Shown here: positions 46,264 to 54,365 of the stretch, in pieces | How the letters are laid out: every line of letters starts with the position of its first letter | How positions within the stretch are numbered: the stretch's first letter is position 1 | DNA from: Pseudomonadota bacterium | GTDB lineage: Bacteria > Desulfobacterota > Binatia > Binatales > Binataceae | Length of the DNA stretch: 64,000 nucleotides | Direction: 5' to 3' | Assembly: GCA_021324455.1 (NCBI GenBank) | Contig: JAJPJA010000059.1 | Span: 1-64,000 of the forward strand | Translations under genes and position numbers: made by a program | Notes under the pieces: model-generated | What the model saw: only the letters and a program-made list of their open reading frames with translations | What the model was told of the DNA's origin: nothing | Database searches by the model: none

Positions 46264-47031
46264 TCAGCCCGCGGCTTTGGTCATCTCCTTGATGATCTGC
46301 ACCGCGCGCTCGCGCAGCAGGGTGCGGTCGGCGCCGACGGTGAGCAGGCGATAGCCGCCGGCGGTCGCGCGCGACGCGTCGGCCACCGACGCCGCGGGAC
46401 GTCCGCACACGATGCCGGCGGCCGCGGTCGCCTTCAGCACCTTATCCATCGCGGCGGTAAGCTGGGCGGGCGGGTTTTCGCTGAACGCCGACCCCGCCGC
46501 CAGTCCCATATCGACGGCAAGGTCGGCGGGTCCGATGAACACGCCGGCGACACCCGGGACGGCGCAAATTTTGGCCGCGTTCTCCACTCCTTTGGAAGTT
46601 TCGATCATGACCAGGCAACTGACCCGCTCGGTCAGCGCCTTGACGTCGAAGCCCAGCCCGGCCCGGAACGGACCGAAGCTGCGCACGCCTTTGGGCGAGT
46701 AATGGCATGCGGCGACGGCCTCGGCCGCTTCATCGGCGTTGTTCACCAGCGGGACGATCACGCCGTCGGCGCCGGCGTCAAGCACGCGGCCGATGCGCGC
46801 CGGCTCGTTGCGGGAGACGCGTACGATGCCGGCGGCGGGAGCGTTGGCCAGTCCTTTCAACAGCCGGCCCGCGGTGACCTCGTCGAGCAGGCTGTGCTGG
46901 CAGTCGATCACGACGAAGTCATAGCCGGAGAAGGCCAGGGTTTCGATCGACCATTCCGAATCGGTAGTGATCCACGGCCCCAGGGCCGCGCGATTGGCGC
47001 TCCAGGCTTTGGACAATGCGCTATGACTCAT
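46264..47031 (-). CDS. HpcH/HpaI-family class II aldolase
   Basis: 255 residues of the metal-dependent 2-oxo-3-deoxy-dioate aldolase family. Signatures are LGPWITTDSEWSIETLAFSGYDFVVIDCQHS (shortened: SGYDFVVIDCQHS), VRVSRNEPARIGRVLDAGADGVIVPLV, YSPKGVRSFGPFRAG, LVMIETSKGVENAAKICAVPGVAGVFIGPADLAVDMG (shortened: VMIET, GVFIGPADLAVDMG). The expected catalytic Arg corresponds to that in VRVSRNE and Mg2+ is held by the Glu in IET and the Asp in GPADL. It splits or forms a hydroxy-oxo-acid, often after aromatic ring cleavage. The ATG at 47029-47031 has AGGAGG 11 bases upstream. Divergent from the 2-hydroxyacid dehydrogenase. Confidence 0.88.
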   Translation of the reverse strand: MSHSALSKAWSANRAALGPWITTDSEWSIETLAFSGYDFVVIDCQHSLLDEVTAGRLLKGLANAPAAGIVRVSRNEPARIGRVLDAGADGVIVPLVNNADEAAEAVAACHYSPKGVRSFGPFRAGLGFDVKALTERVSCLVMIETSKGVENAAKICAVPGVAGVFIGPADLAVDMGLAAGSAFSENPPAQLTAAMDKVLKATAAAGIVCGRPAASVADASRATAGGYRLLTVGADRTLLRERAVQIIKEMTKAAG

Positions 47032-47166
47032 GATCGATTTTTCCTCCTGCAAGGGGTTTTATCGCGCAGCGCCGGGGGTTTTTCAAACGCGCCGCTTGCT
47101 TTTAGCCTGTCGGTGTGAAAAGCCTCGAACCTATCCGTGCCGGAAATCGATTCGGGAAAAACGCCT

Positions 47167-48267
47167 ATGGCCGAGCGCAAAATCGTATTTGTTCCGTCCA
47201 GTTTCCTGCATCCCGACGGCGCCGCCGTCTTCCAGCGCCATCCCGGAATCGATATCGAATATGCGCTCAACGAAGACGAGCGCAGCCAGATGCGGCGCTC
47301 GCCCGAACTGCGCCGCCAGCTCCACGCCAAATCCCAGGAGCGGACCGACGCCGCGCTCCCGCGTATCCATGCCCTGTGCGCGATGGGCCTGATGGGGCAT
47401 CTGCCGGTCACGGCCGACATGATGGATCGCGCGCCGCTGCTCGAAGTCATCTTCATTCCCGCCGCGGGCACCGATCGCATCGATTCGGCCGCGGCCACCG
47501 AGCGCGGAATCGTGGTGGTCAACGCCCCCAACGGCAACGCCAATTCGGTCGCCGAACATACCGTCGGCCTGATGCTGGGACTGTGCCGGCGCATCGCCGA
47601 TCGCGACCGCGCGATTCATCGCGACAAGCGGATGGACATGATGGCGGTGATGCAGGGCGGAATGCCGCTGTCGAACCTCAACGGCAAGACCCTTGGAATC
47701 GTCGGCTACGGTTTCGTCGGCCGCAGTATCGGCGACATGTGCCGGCGCGCCTTTTCGATGAAGGTTATGGCCTTCGATCCGTACTATGATCCGATCGAGG
47801 CCGAGCGCCACGGCACCGCGATGGTCGAGGATCTGGATGAGCTGCTGGGCGCCAGCGATTTCGTTTCGGTCAACACGCCGCTGATGGAGCAGACCCGCGG
47901 ACTGATCGATCGGGAACGGCTGGGCAGGATGAAAAAGACCGCGTTTCTGATCAATACCGCGCGCGGACCGGTAGTGGATACCGATGGCCTGGTATCGGCG
48001 CTGCGCGACCGCGTAATCGCCGGCGCCGCGCTTGACGTCACCGATCCCGAGCCGCTGCCCGACGGGCATCCGCTGTTCGAGTTCGAAAACGTGATCATCA
48101 CGCCGCATCTGGGCGGCAACTCGCCCGAGACGTTCCGCCCCTGCTCGATCATCTCCTCGCGGCTGGCGCTGGATGTGCTCAGGGGCAGGCGTCCTTCGAA
48201 CATGATTAATCCTCCGGCATGGGAGCGGCTGCGCGCGCGCCTCGCGAAGCGGGCGGAGCTGAAATAA
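47167..48267 (+). CDS. D-isomer-specific 2-hydroxyacid dehydrogenase
   Basis: 366 residues of the phosphoglycerate/formate dehydrogenase-like family. The N-terminal catalytic half leads to NAPNGNANSVAEHTVGLMLGL. The NAD-binding domain shows LGIVGYGFVGRSIGDM (GxGxxG), then SVNTPLMEQTRGLIDRERLGRMKKTAFLINTARGPVVD (shortened: LINTARGPVVD, catalytic Arg region), ALDVTDPEPLP (Glu) and NVIITPHLGGNSPE (His). It interconverts 2-oxo acids and D-2-hydroxy acids. I chose the ATG at 47167; a GTG at 47137 is possible. The P450 gene follows after 4 bp, so they are probably cotranscribed. The partner substrate could be the product of the neighbouring aldolase; this is inference. Confidence 0.86.
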   Translation: MAERKIVFVPSSFLHPDGAAVFQRHPGIDIEYALNEDERSQMRRSPELRRQLHAKSQERTDAALPRIHALCAMGLMGHLPVTADMMDRAPLLEVIFIPAAGTDRIDSAAATERGIVVVNAPNGNANSVAEHTVGLMLGLCRRIADRDRAIHRDKRMDMMAVMQGGMPLSNLNGKTLGIVGYGFVGRSIGDMCRRAFSMKVMAFDPYYDPIEAERHGTAMVEDLDELLGASDFVSVNTPLMEQTRGLIDRERLGRMKKTAFLINTARGPVVDTDGLVSALRDRVIAGAALDVTDPEPLPDGHPLFEFENVIITPHLGGNSPETFRPCSIISSRLALDVLRGRRPSNMINPPAWERLRARLAKRAELK

Positions 48268-48271
48268 CGCG

Positions 48272-49519
48272 ATGGCGGCCGTCAGCAGTCTGGAGCGGAA
48301 CTTCGTTTACGATCCGTTCGCGGTCGATGTGATGCGGGATCCGTACCCGTATTACAAGGTGCTGCGCGAGAAGTACCCGCTGTATTGGATCGAAAAATAC
48401 GGCGCGTGGGCGATCTCGCGCTACCAGGACATATTGAAAATCCTGACCGACCCGCGGGCGCATCTGACCACCACCGAGGGCACGCTGATGAGCCCGTCGA
48501 TGATGCGCCGCAAAAACGGCGGCATCGTACCGCCGCCGCGGCTTAATCCGCTCGACATATTTCCCAACATGCCGAGTCCCTACTACGAACAGATTCGCCA
48601 ATCCGCCATCGCTCCGCTGCGGCCCCATGCGGTGGCCGGACTGGAAGATTTCATCCGCGCGCGCGTGCGCCAGCGGCTGGAGGAATTGATCGCGCGCGGC
48701 CGTTTCAACGCCACCGTCGAATTCGGCGGCTACGTGGCGTCGGGCACCACCTGCCGGCTGGCCGGTTTGCCGCTGGACCAAGCGCCGCGCCTGCTCGAGC
48801 TGGTCAACCGCTCCACTTCGCGCAATCCGGAAAAGGGCGGCTTCACTGATGATTACCAGGAGGTTTCAAAGCAGCTGTTCGGGCTTTTGGCCGACCTCTC
48901 GCGCAGCCGGCGCAAGGCCGGCGCCGACGGCAGCAATCGGATGGTGGACGGATTGCTTAATCTCGAATTTGAAGGACGCCGTCTGACCGACGACGAAGTC
49001 GCGGCCGAACTGGTGTCGATCATTGTCGGCGCCACCGAGACGCTGCCCAAGGTGGTCGGGGCGGGTCTGCTCGAGTTGTGGCGCCATCCCGATCAGCGCG
49101 CCGAGGTGCTGGCCGACCTCAAGACCAACGCGCGCATCGCGTTCGAGGAGATGCTGCGTTACGGCGCTCCCGCCCAGTGGTTCACCCGCACCGTGGTGGA
49201 CCGTCCCTACCAATTGCGCGAGTACACGCTGATGCCCGGGGATCGGCTGATCATCATATACGCCTCGGCCAACCGCGACGAACGGGTGTTCGAGAAGGCC
49301 GACCAGTTCATCTGGAATCGTCCGATGGAAGAGCATCTGGCCTTCGGCTACGGGATGCATTTCTGCGTCGGCGTGCATGTCGCGCGCCTGGAAGGACGCA
49401 TCATGCTCGAGGAACTGCTGCGCCGCATCCCCGCCTATGAAGTCGACGAACCCAACGCGCGCCGCGTCATTTCGGATTTCCAACTGGGCTGGATGGAAGT
49501 CCCGCTGATCGTGAAATAG
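48272..49519 (+). CDS. Cytochrome P450
   Basis: 415 residues, normal for a soluble bacterial P450. The haem-binding motif FGYGMHFCVGVHVAR gives the axial ligand Cys365. The I-helix carries IIVGATETLPK where most P450s have A/G-G-x-D/E-T, and the K-helix E-x-x-R is in FEEMLRYGAP. No signal or membrane anchor is present, so it needs ferredoxin and reductase partners, none of which is encoded nearby. It follows the 2-hydroxyacid dehydrogenase gene by 4 bp. Substrate unknown; the surrounding catabolic genes suggest hydroxylation of a cyclic compound. Confidence 0.9.
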   Translation: MAAVSSLERNFVYDPFAVDVMRDPYPYYKVLREKYPLYWIEKYGAWAISRYQDILKILTDPRAHLTTTEGTLMSPSMMRRKNGGIVPPPRLNPLDIFPNMPSPYYEQIRQSAIAPLRPHAVAGLEDFIRARVRQRLEELIARGRFNATVEFGGYVASGTTCRLAGLPLDQAPRLLELVNRSTSRNPEKGGFTDDYQEVSKQLFGLLADLSRSRRKAGADGSNRMVDGLLNLEFEGRRLTDDEVAAELVSIIVGATETLPKVVGAGLLELWRHPDQRAEVLADLKTNARIAFEEMLRYGAPAQWFTRTVVDRPYQLREYTLMPGDRLIIIYASANRDERVFEKADQFIWNRPMEEHLAFGYGMHFCVGVHVARLEGRIMLEELLRRIPAYEVDEPNARRVISDFQLGWMEVPLIVK

Positions 49520-49664
49520 CCTCTGAACAAAGGCTGCCAGGCTCGATACGGCAGAAGATAGCCGCAGCGGCGGCAATAAATCCATGCGGCTGAGCGGCAG
49601 CATGTTCCGCTCCACAGCGGTTTGAAAAAGAAGAGCATCCAGCGGCGCGTCGGGCCAAAGCGAC

Positions 49665-50543
49665 TTACGCGTGCTGGGCGCGTTCGACTATCGGCGCGAG
49701 GCGATGGATTACTTCCATCGCGCGGCCGTGGGCCATCCGTACCGCGTCCCGCTGCGAGAACAGGATCAGACGGTCGACGCCGGCGTCTTTGTATTGCTTG
49801 AGTTCATCCAGCGGCACGCCCTCGTCGCCTGGCGCGACGAACGGCTCGATCCGAATCTTGCCAGGATCGCGGCCATGCTGCGCCGCCAGCTTGCGGATGG
49901 TTTCGGCGTTTTGCCTGAGCGCCTCCGGCCTGCCCGCCGCCGGACACCATCCGTCATAAGTGCGCGCCACGCGCTCCAACGCCTTGGGGCCCAATGCTCC
50001 GAGCAGAATCGGCGGATAAGGCTTCTGCACCGGTTTGGGCTCGAAGCGCACCGGCGGAAATTTCACCAGCTCGCCCTGGTAGCTGCATTCCTTTTCGGTC
50101 CACAGCACGCGCATCGCCTCGGTGGTCTCGCGCAGCAGTTTCCATCGGGTGGCGAAATTCACGCCGAAGACTTCGGTCTCCTCGCGCAGCCATCCGGCGC
50201 CCACTCCCAGCACCACGCGTCCGCCCGAGATCACGTCCAGAGTGGCGATGAGCTTGGCGGTGACGATCGGTTCGCGTTCGGGAAGCAGGCAGATGCCGGT
50301 GCCGAGCTTGACGCGTTTGGTCACCGCGGCGGCCACGCTCAGCGCGATAAACGGGTCCATCCAGCGCCCGTAATGCTCCGGCAGCTTGCCGCCGCCGTAC
50401 GGCGGAACGGTTTTGAAATCGATCGGAATTACCGGATGCTCCGGGATGTAGAACGACTCGAACCCGAGCTGCTCGACTTCATGCGCGATCTCGGCGATAT
50501 CTCCGGTCTCGGCGGTGGCGGTGATCATCACTCCGATGTTCAT
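49665..50543 (-). CDS. F420-dependent luciferase-like oxidoreductase
   Basis: 292 residues. It starts MNIGVMITATAETGDIAEIAHEVEQLGFESFYIPEH and continues with WMDPFIALSVAAAVTKRVKLGTGICLLPEREPIVTAK (shortened: RVKLGTGICLLPER), SGGRVVLGVGAGWLREETEVFG and KPYPPILLGALGPKALERVAR. These are hallmarks of the actinobacterial/soil F420-dependent LLM group, in which LGTG and GVGAGW line the cofactor site. I chose the ATG at 50541-50543 because GGAGG lies 6 bases upstream; a 23-codon upstream extension is unlikely. It is convergent with the P450 gene and follows the BVMO gene on the same strand (reverse order 121 bp apart). Substrate unknown. Confidence 0.88.
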   Translation of the reverse strand: MNIGVMITATAETGDIAEIAHEVEQLGFESFYIPEHPVIPIDFKTVPPYGGGKLPEHYGRWMDPFIALSVAAAVTKRVKLGTGICLLPEREPIVTAKLIATLDVISGGRVVLGVGAGWLREETEVFGVNFATRWKLLRETTEAMRVLWTEKECSYQGELVKFPPVRFEPKPVQKPYPPILLGALGPKALERVARTYDGWCPAAGRPEALRQNAETIRKLAAQHGRDPGKIRIEPFVAPGDEGVPLDELKQYKDAGVDRLILFSQRDAVRMAHGRAMEVIHRLAPIVERAQHA

Positions 50544-50664
50544 GTCATACCTCCATAGCGCAATGTGAAAAGAATGAAGCTTGGGGCGGCAATCGTGCCG
50601 GGGCACCTTCACCCTGACCCTCTACCACCGTGAAAATGCGGGAGAGGAGCCACAAGAGCCAAAC

Positions 50665-52602
50665 TCAGCGCAGATCGTAGTCGGACAAATCCGGCTCCCG
50701 CATCCATTTCCAGTAATCGACCAGCCGCCAGGGCGAGGTATTGATCACGACGCCGCGGTCATTCTTGTACCAGTTGCGCGTGCCCGGATGCGCCCATACC
50801 ATCCCGGCGCAGGTTTTCGCGTAGCGATCGACATAATCCTGGAACGGCCCCGGCTTGCATTCCATCGCGGCGGCGCCGCGCTCGACCATCGCCTTGATGC
50901 ATCCCATGACGTAGCGCACCTGGCATTCGGAATGGAAGATGATGCTGCCGCCGTGTGCCAGGTTGGTTGACGGGCCGTAGAGCAGAAACAGGTTGGGGAA
51001 CTTCGGCACCGTGATGCCGAGATAGGCGTGCGGCTCGTCGGCCCACGCCTGGCGCAGGTTGACGCCGCCGCGCCCGAGGATTTCCATCGGCCAGAGAAAC
51101 CGGTTGGCGTGAAACCCGGTGGCATACACGATTATGTCCGTGCGATGATGCGTGCCCCTGGCGTCAACAATGCCGTCGGGCACGATCGCGCGGATTTCCT
51201 CATCGATCAGCTCGACGTTGTCGCGTTTGAGCGCGCCCAGCCACGATCCGTTGTCGACCAGGATGCGTTTCACAAAGGGCGGATAATTGGGAATGACTTT
51301 TTGCAGTAGTTCGGGCCTGTCGCCCACCTGGCGCCTGATATTGGCCACCAGGTTTTCGCGGATGCGGTCGTTGAGCTTGCTGATGGATCGATCCTGATGC
51401 GGCCATTGGGGGTCGATGGTGCAGGCCGGCAGCAGCGCGTCGGAACTGGCGTAAAACAACAGGAACCGATACCAGCGCGCGTAGTACGGCACATGCCTCA
51501 GCAGCCATTTCTTGTCCTCGCCGACCAGCGCGTGATACTGGCTGTTGGGAAACATCCACGGCGCGGAGCGCTGAAACACCAGCAGCCGCGCGGCGACCTT
51601 GGCCACTTCGGGGACGATCTGAAACGCGCTGGCGCCGGTGCCGATTACCGCCACCGTCCTGCCCTTTAAGTCATGCTGATGCTGCCATCGGGCCGAATGC
51701 CACGAGGGGCCCGCAAAACTCTCGCGCCCCGCGATGTCGGGCAGTTTGGGTCGATTGAGCTGGCCGACCGCGCTGATAATCGCATTGAACTTTAGATTTT
51801 CCTCCGTGCCGGCCGCGGTGCGCATCGTCACATTCCACCGCCGCTCGTCCTCGGCGTAGCGCGCCGCGATAACCTCGGTGGAAAAACGGAGGTGCGGGCG
51901 GATCCCGTACTTGTCGGCGCAGCGGTTGAAGTAGGCGAAGAGTTCGTCGCGGCGCGAGAAGTACTCGGGCCATCCGTGATTGGGCTCGAAGGAGAACGAA
52001 TAGAAATGATTGGGCGAGTCCACGCGGCATCCGGGATAGCTGTTTTCAAACCATGTCCCGCCCACCGCCTCGTTCTTCTCGACCACCAGATAGGGAATGC
52101 CGGCCTCCTGCAGCCGAATGGCGGCCAGCAACCCGGACATCCCCGCGCCGATGATCAGGACCTGATGCTTGCGTTTGTCTTCGGCGCTGACCGGTTGGTC
52201 CCATTTGAACGCGCGATGGTCCACGCCGTCGAGCGCCAGCTCTTCCATCATCATGGGGACGTATTCCCGCGGCACTTCCTCGCCGACCAAAAAACTCATC
52301 AGGGCATGCACCTGCGGTTCGGAAAGGGGCGGCGGCAGGGTGCATCCGCGATCGCGGTAAGCCTTGAGCACTTCAAGGGCGTGCGCGCGCACCTTAAGCT
52401 TTTCTTCGTGGGTCAGCGAGCTTTCGTAATCGCCGTTGACCACGCGCCTGGGCTTGATCGGTCCGTCGAGCAGGCTCATGTCGCCGGTGACGTGCACCAT
52501 CGACATCATCAGGGTGGGGACGTTGGCGCTCCTGAGCGCCTGTGCGATGAAGTCGTCGTTTTCGGTGATTCTCTGTTCGGCCGGCTTGAGGCGAATGCGC
52601 AT
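50665..52602 (-). CDS. Baeyer-Villiger monooxygenase, HAPMO-like, with N-terminal extension
   Basis: 645 residues of class B flavin monooxygenases, which convert ketones to esters or lactones using FAD, NADPH and O2. The FAD Rossmann motif is IIGAGMSGLLAA (about 150-161), the fingerprint FAGPSWHSARW at 296-306 fits F-x-G-x3-H-x3-W, and the NADPH motif is VIGTGASAFQ near 320. About 145 residues precede the FAD domain, as in 4-hydroxyacetophenone monooxygenase (HAPMO). I placed the start at ATG 52600-52602; no strong ribosome site is visible and the open frame extends to 52794. A hydrolase would cleave the ester formed; several candidates lie in the window. Confidence 0.88.
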   Translation of the reverse strand: MRIRLKPAEQRITENDDFIAQALRSANVPTLMMSMVHVTGDMSLLDGPIKPRRVVNGDYESSLTHEEKLKVRAHALEVLKAYRDRGCTLPPPLSEPQVHALMSFLVGEEVPREYVPMMMEELALDGVDHRAFKWDQPVSAEDKRKHQVLIIGAGMSGLLAAIRLQEAGIPYLVVEKNEAVGGTWFENSYPGCRVDSPNHFYSFSFEPNHGWPEYFSRRDELFAYFNRCADKYGIRPHLRFSTEVIAARYAEDERRWNVTMRTAAGTEENLKFNAIISAVGQLNRPKLPDIAGRESFAGPSWHSARWQHQHDLKGRTVAVIGTGASAFQIVPEVAKVAARLLVFQRSAPWMFPNSQYHALVGEDKKWLLRHVPYYARWYRFLLFYASSDALLPACTIDPQWPHQDRSISKLNDRIRENLVANIRRQVGDRPELLQKVIPNYPPFVKRILVDNGSWLGALKRDNVELIDEEIRAIVPDGIVDARGTHHRTDIIVYATGFHANRFLWPMEILGRGGVNLRQAWADEPHAYLGITVPKFPNLFLLYGPSTNLAHGGSIIFHSECQVRYVMGCIKAMVERGAAAMECKPGPFQDYVDRYAKTCAGMVWAHPGTRNWYKNDRGVVINTSPWRLVDYWKWMREPDLSDYDLR

Positions 52603-52853
52603 GACTGGGCGGCAACTCCGCATGGATTTCGGGCGGCGAATGCGCCGCCCGGTGCAATCGGGACTTACTTTATGACAAGCAAATAAACATCGCCAACGCC
52701 TCATCACCCCCGCCGATGCTTTGACGCGCCTGGATTCATGATTCTTTTGCGTGCGCCTGTCCGCTGCTTCAATCGCAAGAGGGGAGCAGAGCACACCTGA
52801 AGGCCGCTGCGTGCGAAGATCCTCAAAAAAAGATAAAATTGCAGCTCCAGGCT

Positions 52854-54236
52854 ATGGTTCAGGCGCTGAAAGGAAACCCATCGGCCCTTCGCATCGCCGG
52901 CATCGGATTGGGAATCGTTGCCGCCATGTTTTTGCTCAACAGCCGCTATCCGAATCTGCTGCGGCTGGCCGAGCTCAAGATGTTCGATTTGCGCATGCAC
53001 GCGCGGCAAAGGCGCAAGCCCTTCGGCGCCGTGGCGATCGTCGCGATCGACGACAAAAGCATCAGGGAACTGGGCCGCTGGCCATGGCCGCGCACCGTTT
53101 TCGCCAACCTGGTGGACGCGCTGAACTCCTACAAGGCCGCGGTGGTGGGCTTCGACATGGTGTTCAGCGAGCGCGACCTCGAGAGCGCCGCGCCGAATCT
53201 CAATGGCGCGGATGCGCGCGGCGATGCTCCGGCGCCGGCTGCCAGTGTCAGCAACGACGATGCCTTCGCCAGGGCCATAAAGGCCCAGGGATCCACCCTG
53301 ATTGGCTATCCGCTCGAATTGGATTCCGGCGCTGCTGGCGCGATTACGCCCGGCTTTGTGACCGAGGTCGCCGCCCCGGCCCCGATGACATATACCAGGG
53401 TGAAGATAGAGGGCGGTGAAGCAGGTGAAGTCCGGGTGCCGCTGCCCCGCGCTGTCGCCTATCTGCCAAACCTGCCTGTAATCGATCGCGCCGCGCGCGG
53501 TTCGGGCTATCTTGACACGCCAACCGATTCCGACGCGGTGCTCCGCTCCGAAATGATGGTGATACGGTTCGGCAAGCTTTATTGTCTGCCCTTCATTCTC
53601 GCCGTCACCAGCGTTTATGCCAACGGCGCGCCGACCACGCTCAGGTTGTCCGACTTCGGCGTCGTGCGGGCGTCGATCGGTCCGGTTGCGATACCGGTTG
53701 ACGAGCAGGGACGGATGCTGGTCAATTTCCGCGGCCCGCCGCATACGTTTCCCTACTACTCAGCCAGCGACGTGATAGGCCGGCGCGTTTCGCCGGCGGC
53801 GCTGGCCAACAAAATCGTCCTGGTGGGAGCAGCGGCGGTGGGCGCTGGCGACCGTTGGTCCACGCCGATGGGAGCTGATTTTCCGGGCGTCGAGTTCCAT
53901 GCCAACGCGATCGACAATATCCTGACCGGCGACTTTATTCAGCGCTCCGACGTTACCGCCGGTCTGGAGCGTGCAGCCGCGGCGGCGATGGGGGCAATCG
54001 TCATCATGGGGGCCGTTTGGCTGCCGGCGTCGTCGTCGGCGGTTTTGGTCGTAGCGTTGATTTGCGGCTATCTGGCGTTCGCGCAGTTTTTACTGGTAGC
54101 CGGCGGCCTGTTTGTGGGCGTGCTTTTTCCCCTTATCACGGCCTTCGTCACTTACGCGGCGCTGACCAGCTACCGCCTGTATCTGGCCGAGCAACGCGAA
54201 AAACACCTCCTGCGCGAGGCCGTGAGCAAATCCTGA
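52854..54236 (+). CDS. CHASE2-domain membrane protein, truncated relative to CHASE2 cyclases
   Basis: 460 residues from the ATG at 52854 (a TTG at 52839 is possible). An N-terminal hydrophobic helix (IAGIGLGIVAAMFLL) is followed by an extracytoplasmic CHASE2 sensor: LRLAELKMFDLRMHARQ, AVAIVAIDDKSIRELGRWPWPRTVFANLV, VVGFDMVFSE, DEQGRMLVNFRGPPHTFPYYSASDVI and DRWSTPMGADFPGVEFHANAI. Three membrane helices follow (about 375-445). The cytoplasmic part stops after YLAEQREKHLLREAVSKS. Normal CHASE2 adenylate/guanylate cyclases continue with F.kYl.pe.. and a cyclase domain. In the +1/-1 frame the next residues read LTPEITGAS, so the reading frame is broken exactly there and no cyclase domain follows. 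Confidence 0.85.
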   Translation: MVQALKGNPSALRIAGIGLGIVAAMFLLNSRYPNLLRLAELKMFDLRMHARQRRKPFGAVAIVAIDDKSIRELGRWPWPRTVFANLVDALNSYKAAVVGFDMVFSERDLESAAPNLNGADARGDAPAPAASVSNDDAFARAIKAQGSTLIGYPLELDSGAAGAITPGFVTEVAAPAPMTYTRVKIEGGEAGEVRVPLPRAVAYLPNLPVIDRAARGSGYLDTPTDSDAVLRSEMMVIRFGKLYCLPFILAVTSVYANGAPTTLRLSDFGVVRASIGPVAIPVDEQGRMLVNFRGPPHTFPYYSASDVIGRRVSPAALANKIVLVGAAAVGAGDRWSTPMGADFPGVEFHANAIDNILTGDFIQRSDVTAGLERAAAAAMGAIVIMGAVWLPASSSAVLVVALICGYLAFAQFLLVAGGLFVGVLFPLITAFVTYAALTSYRLYLAEQREKHLLREAVSKS

Positions 54237-54365
54237 CGCCGGAAATTACCGGCGCTTCTCGACGGTGCCCCCGCAGTTTGTGCTATCGTGGCTTGACCAA
54301 TGCCATGATTGCGACAGGCGCCAGGGCATAGCCGGGGGTGACCACAAGTTAGTATCGTCGCGATA

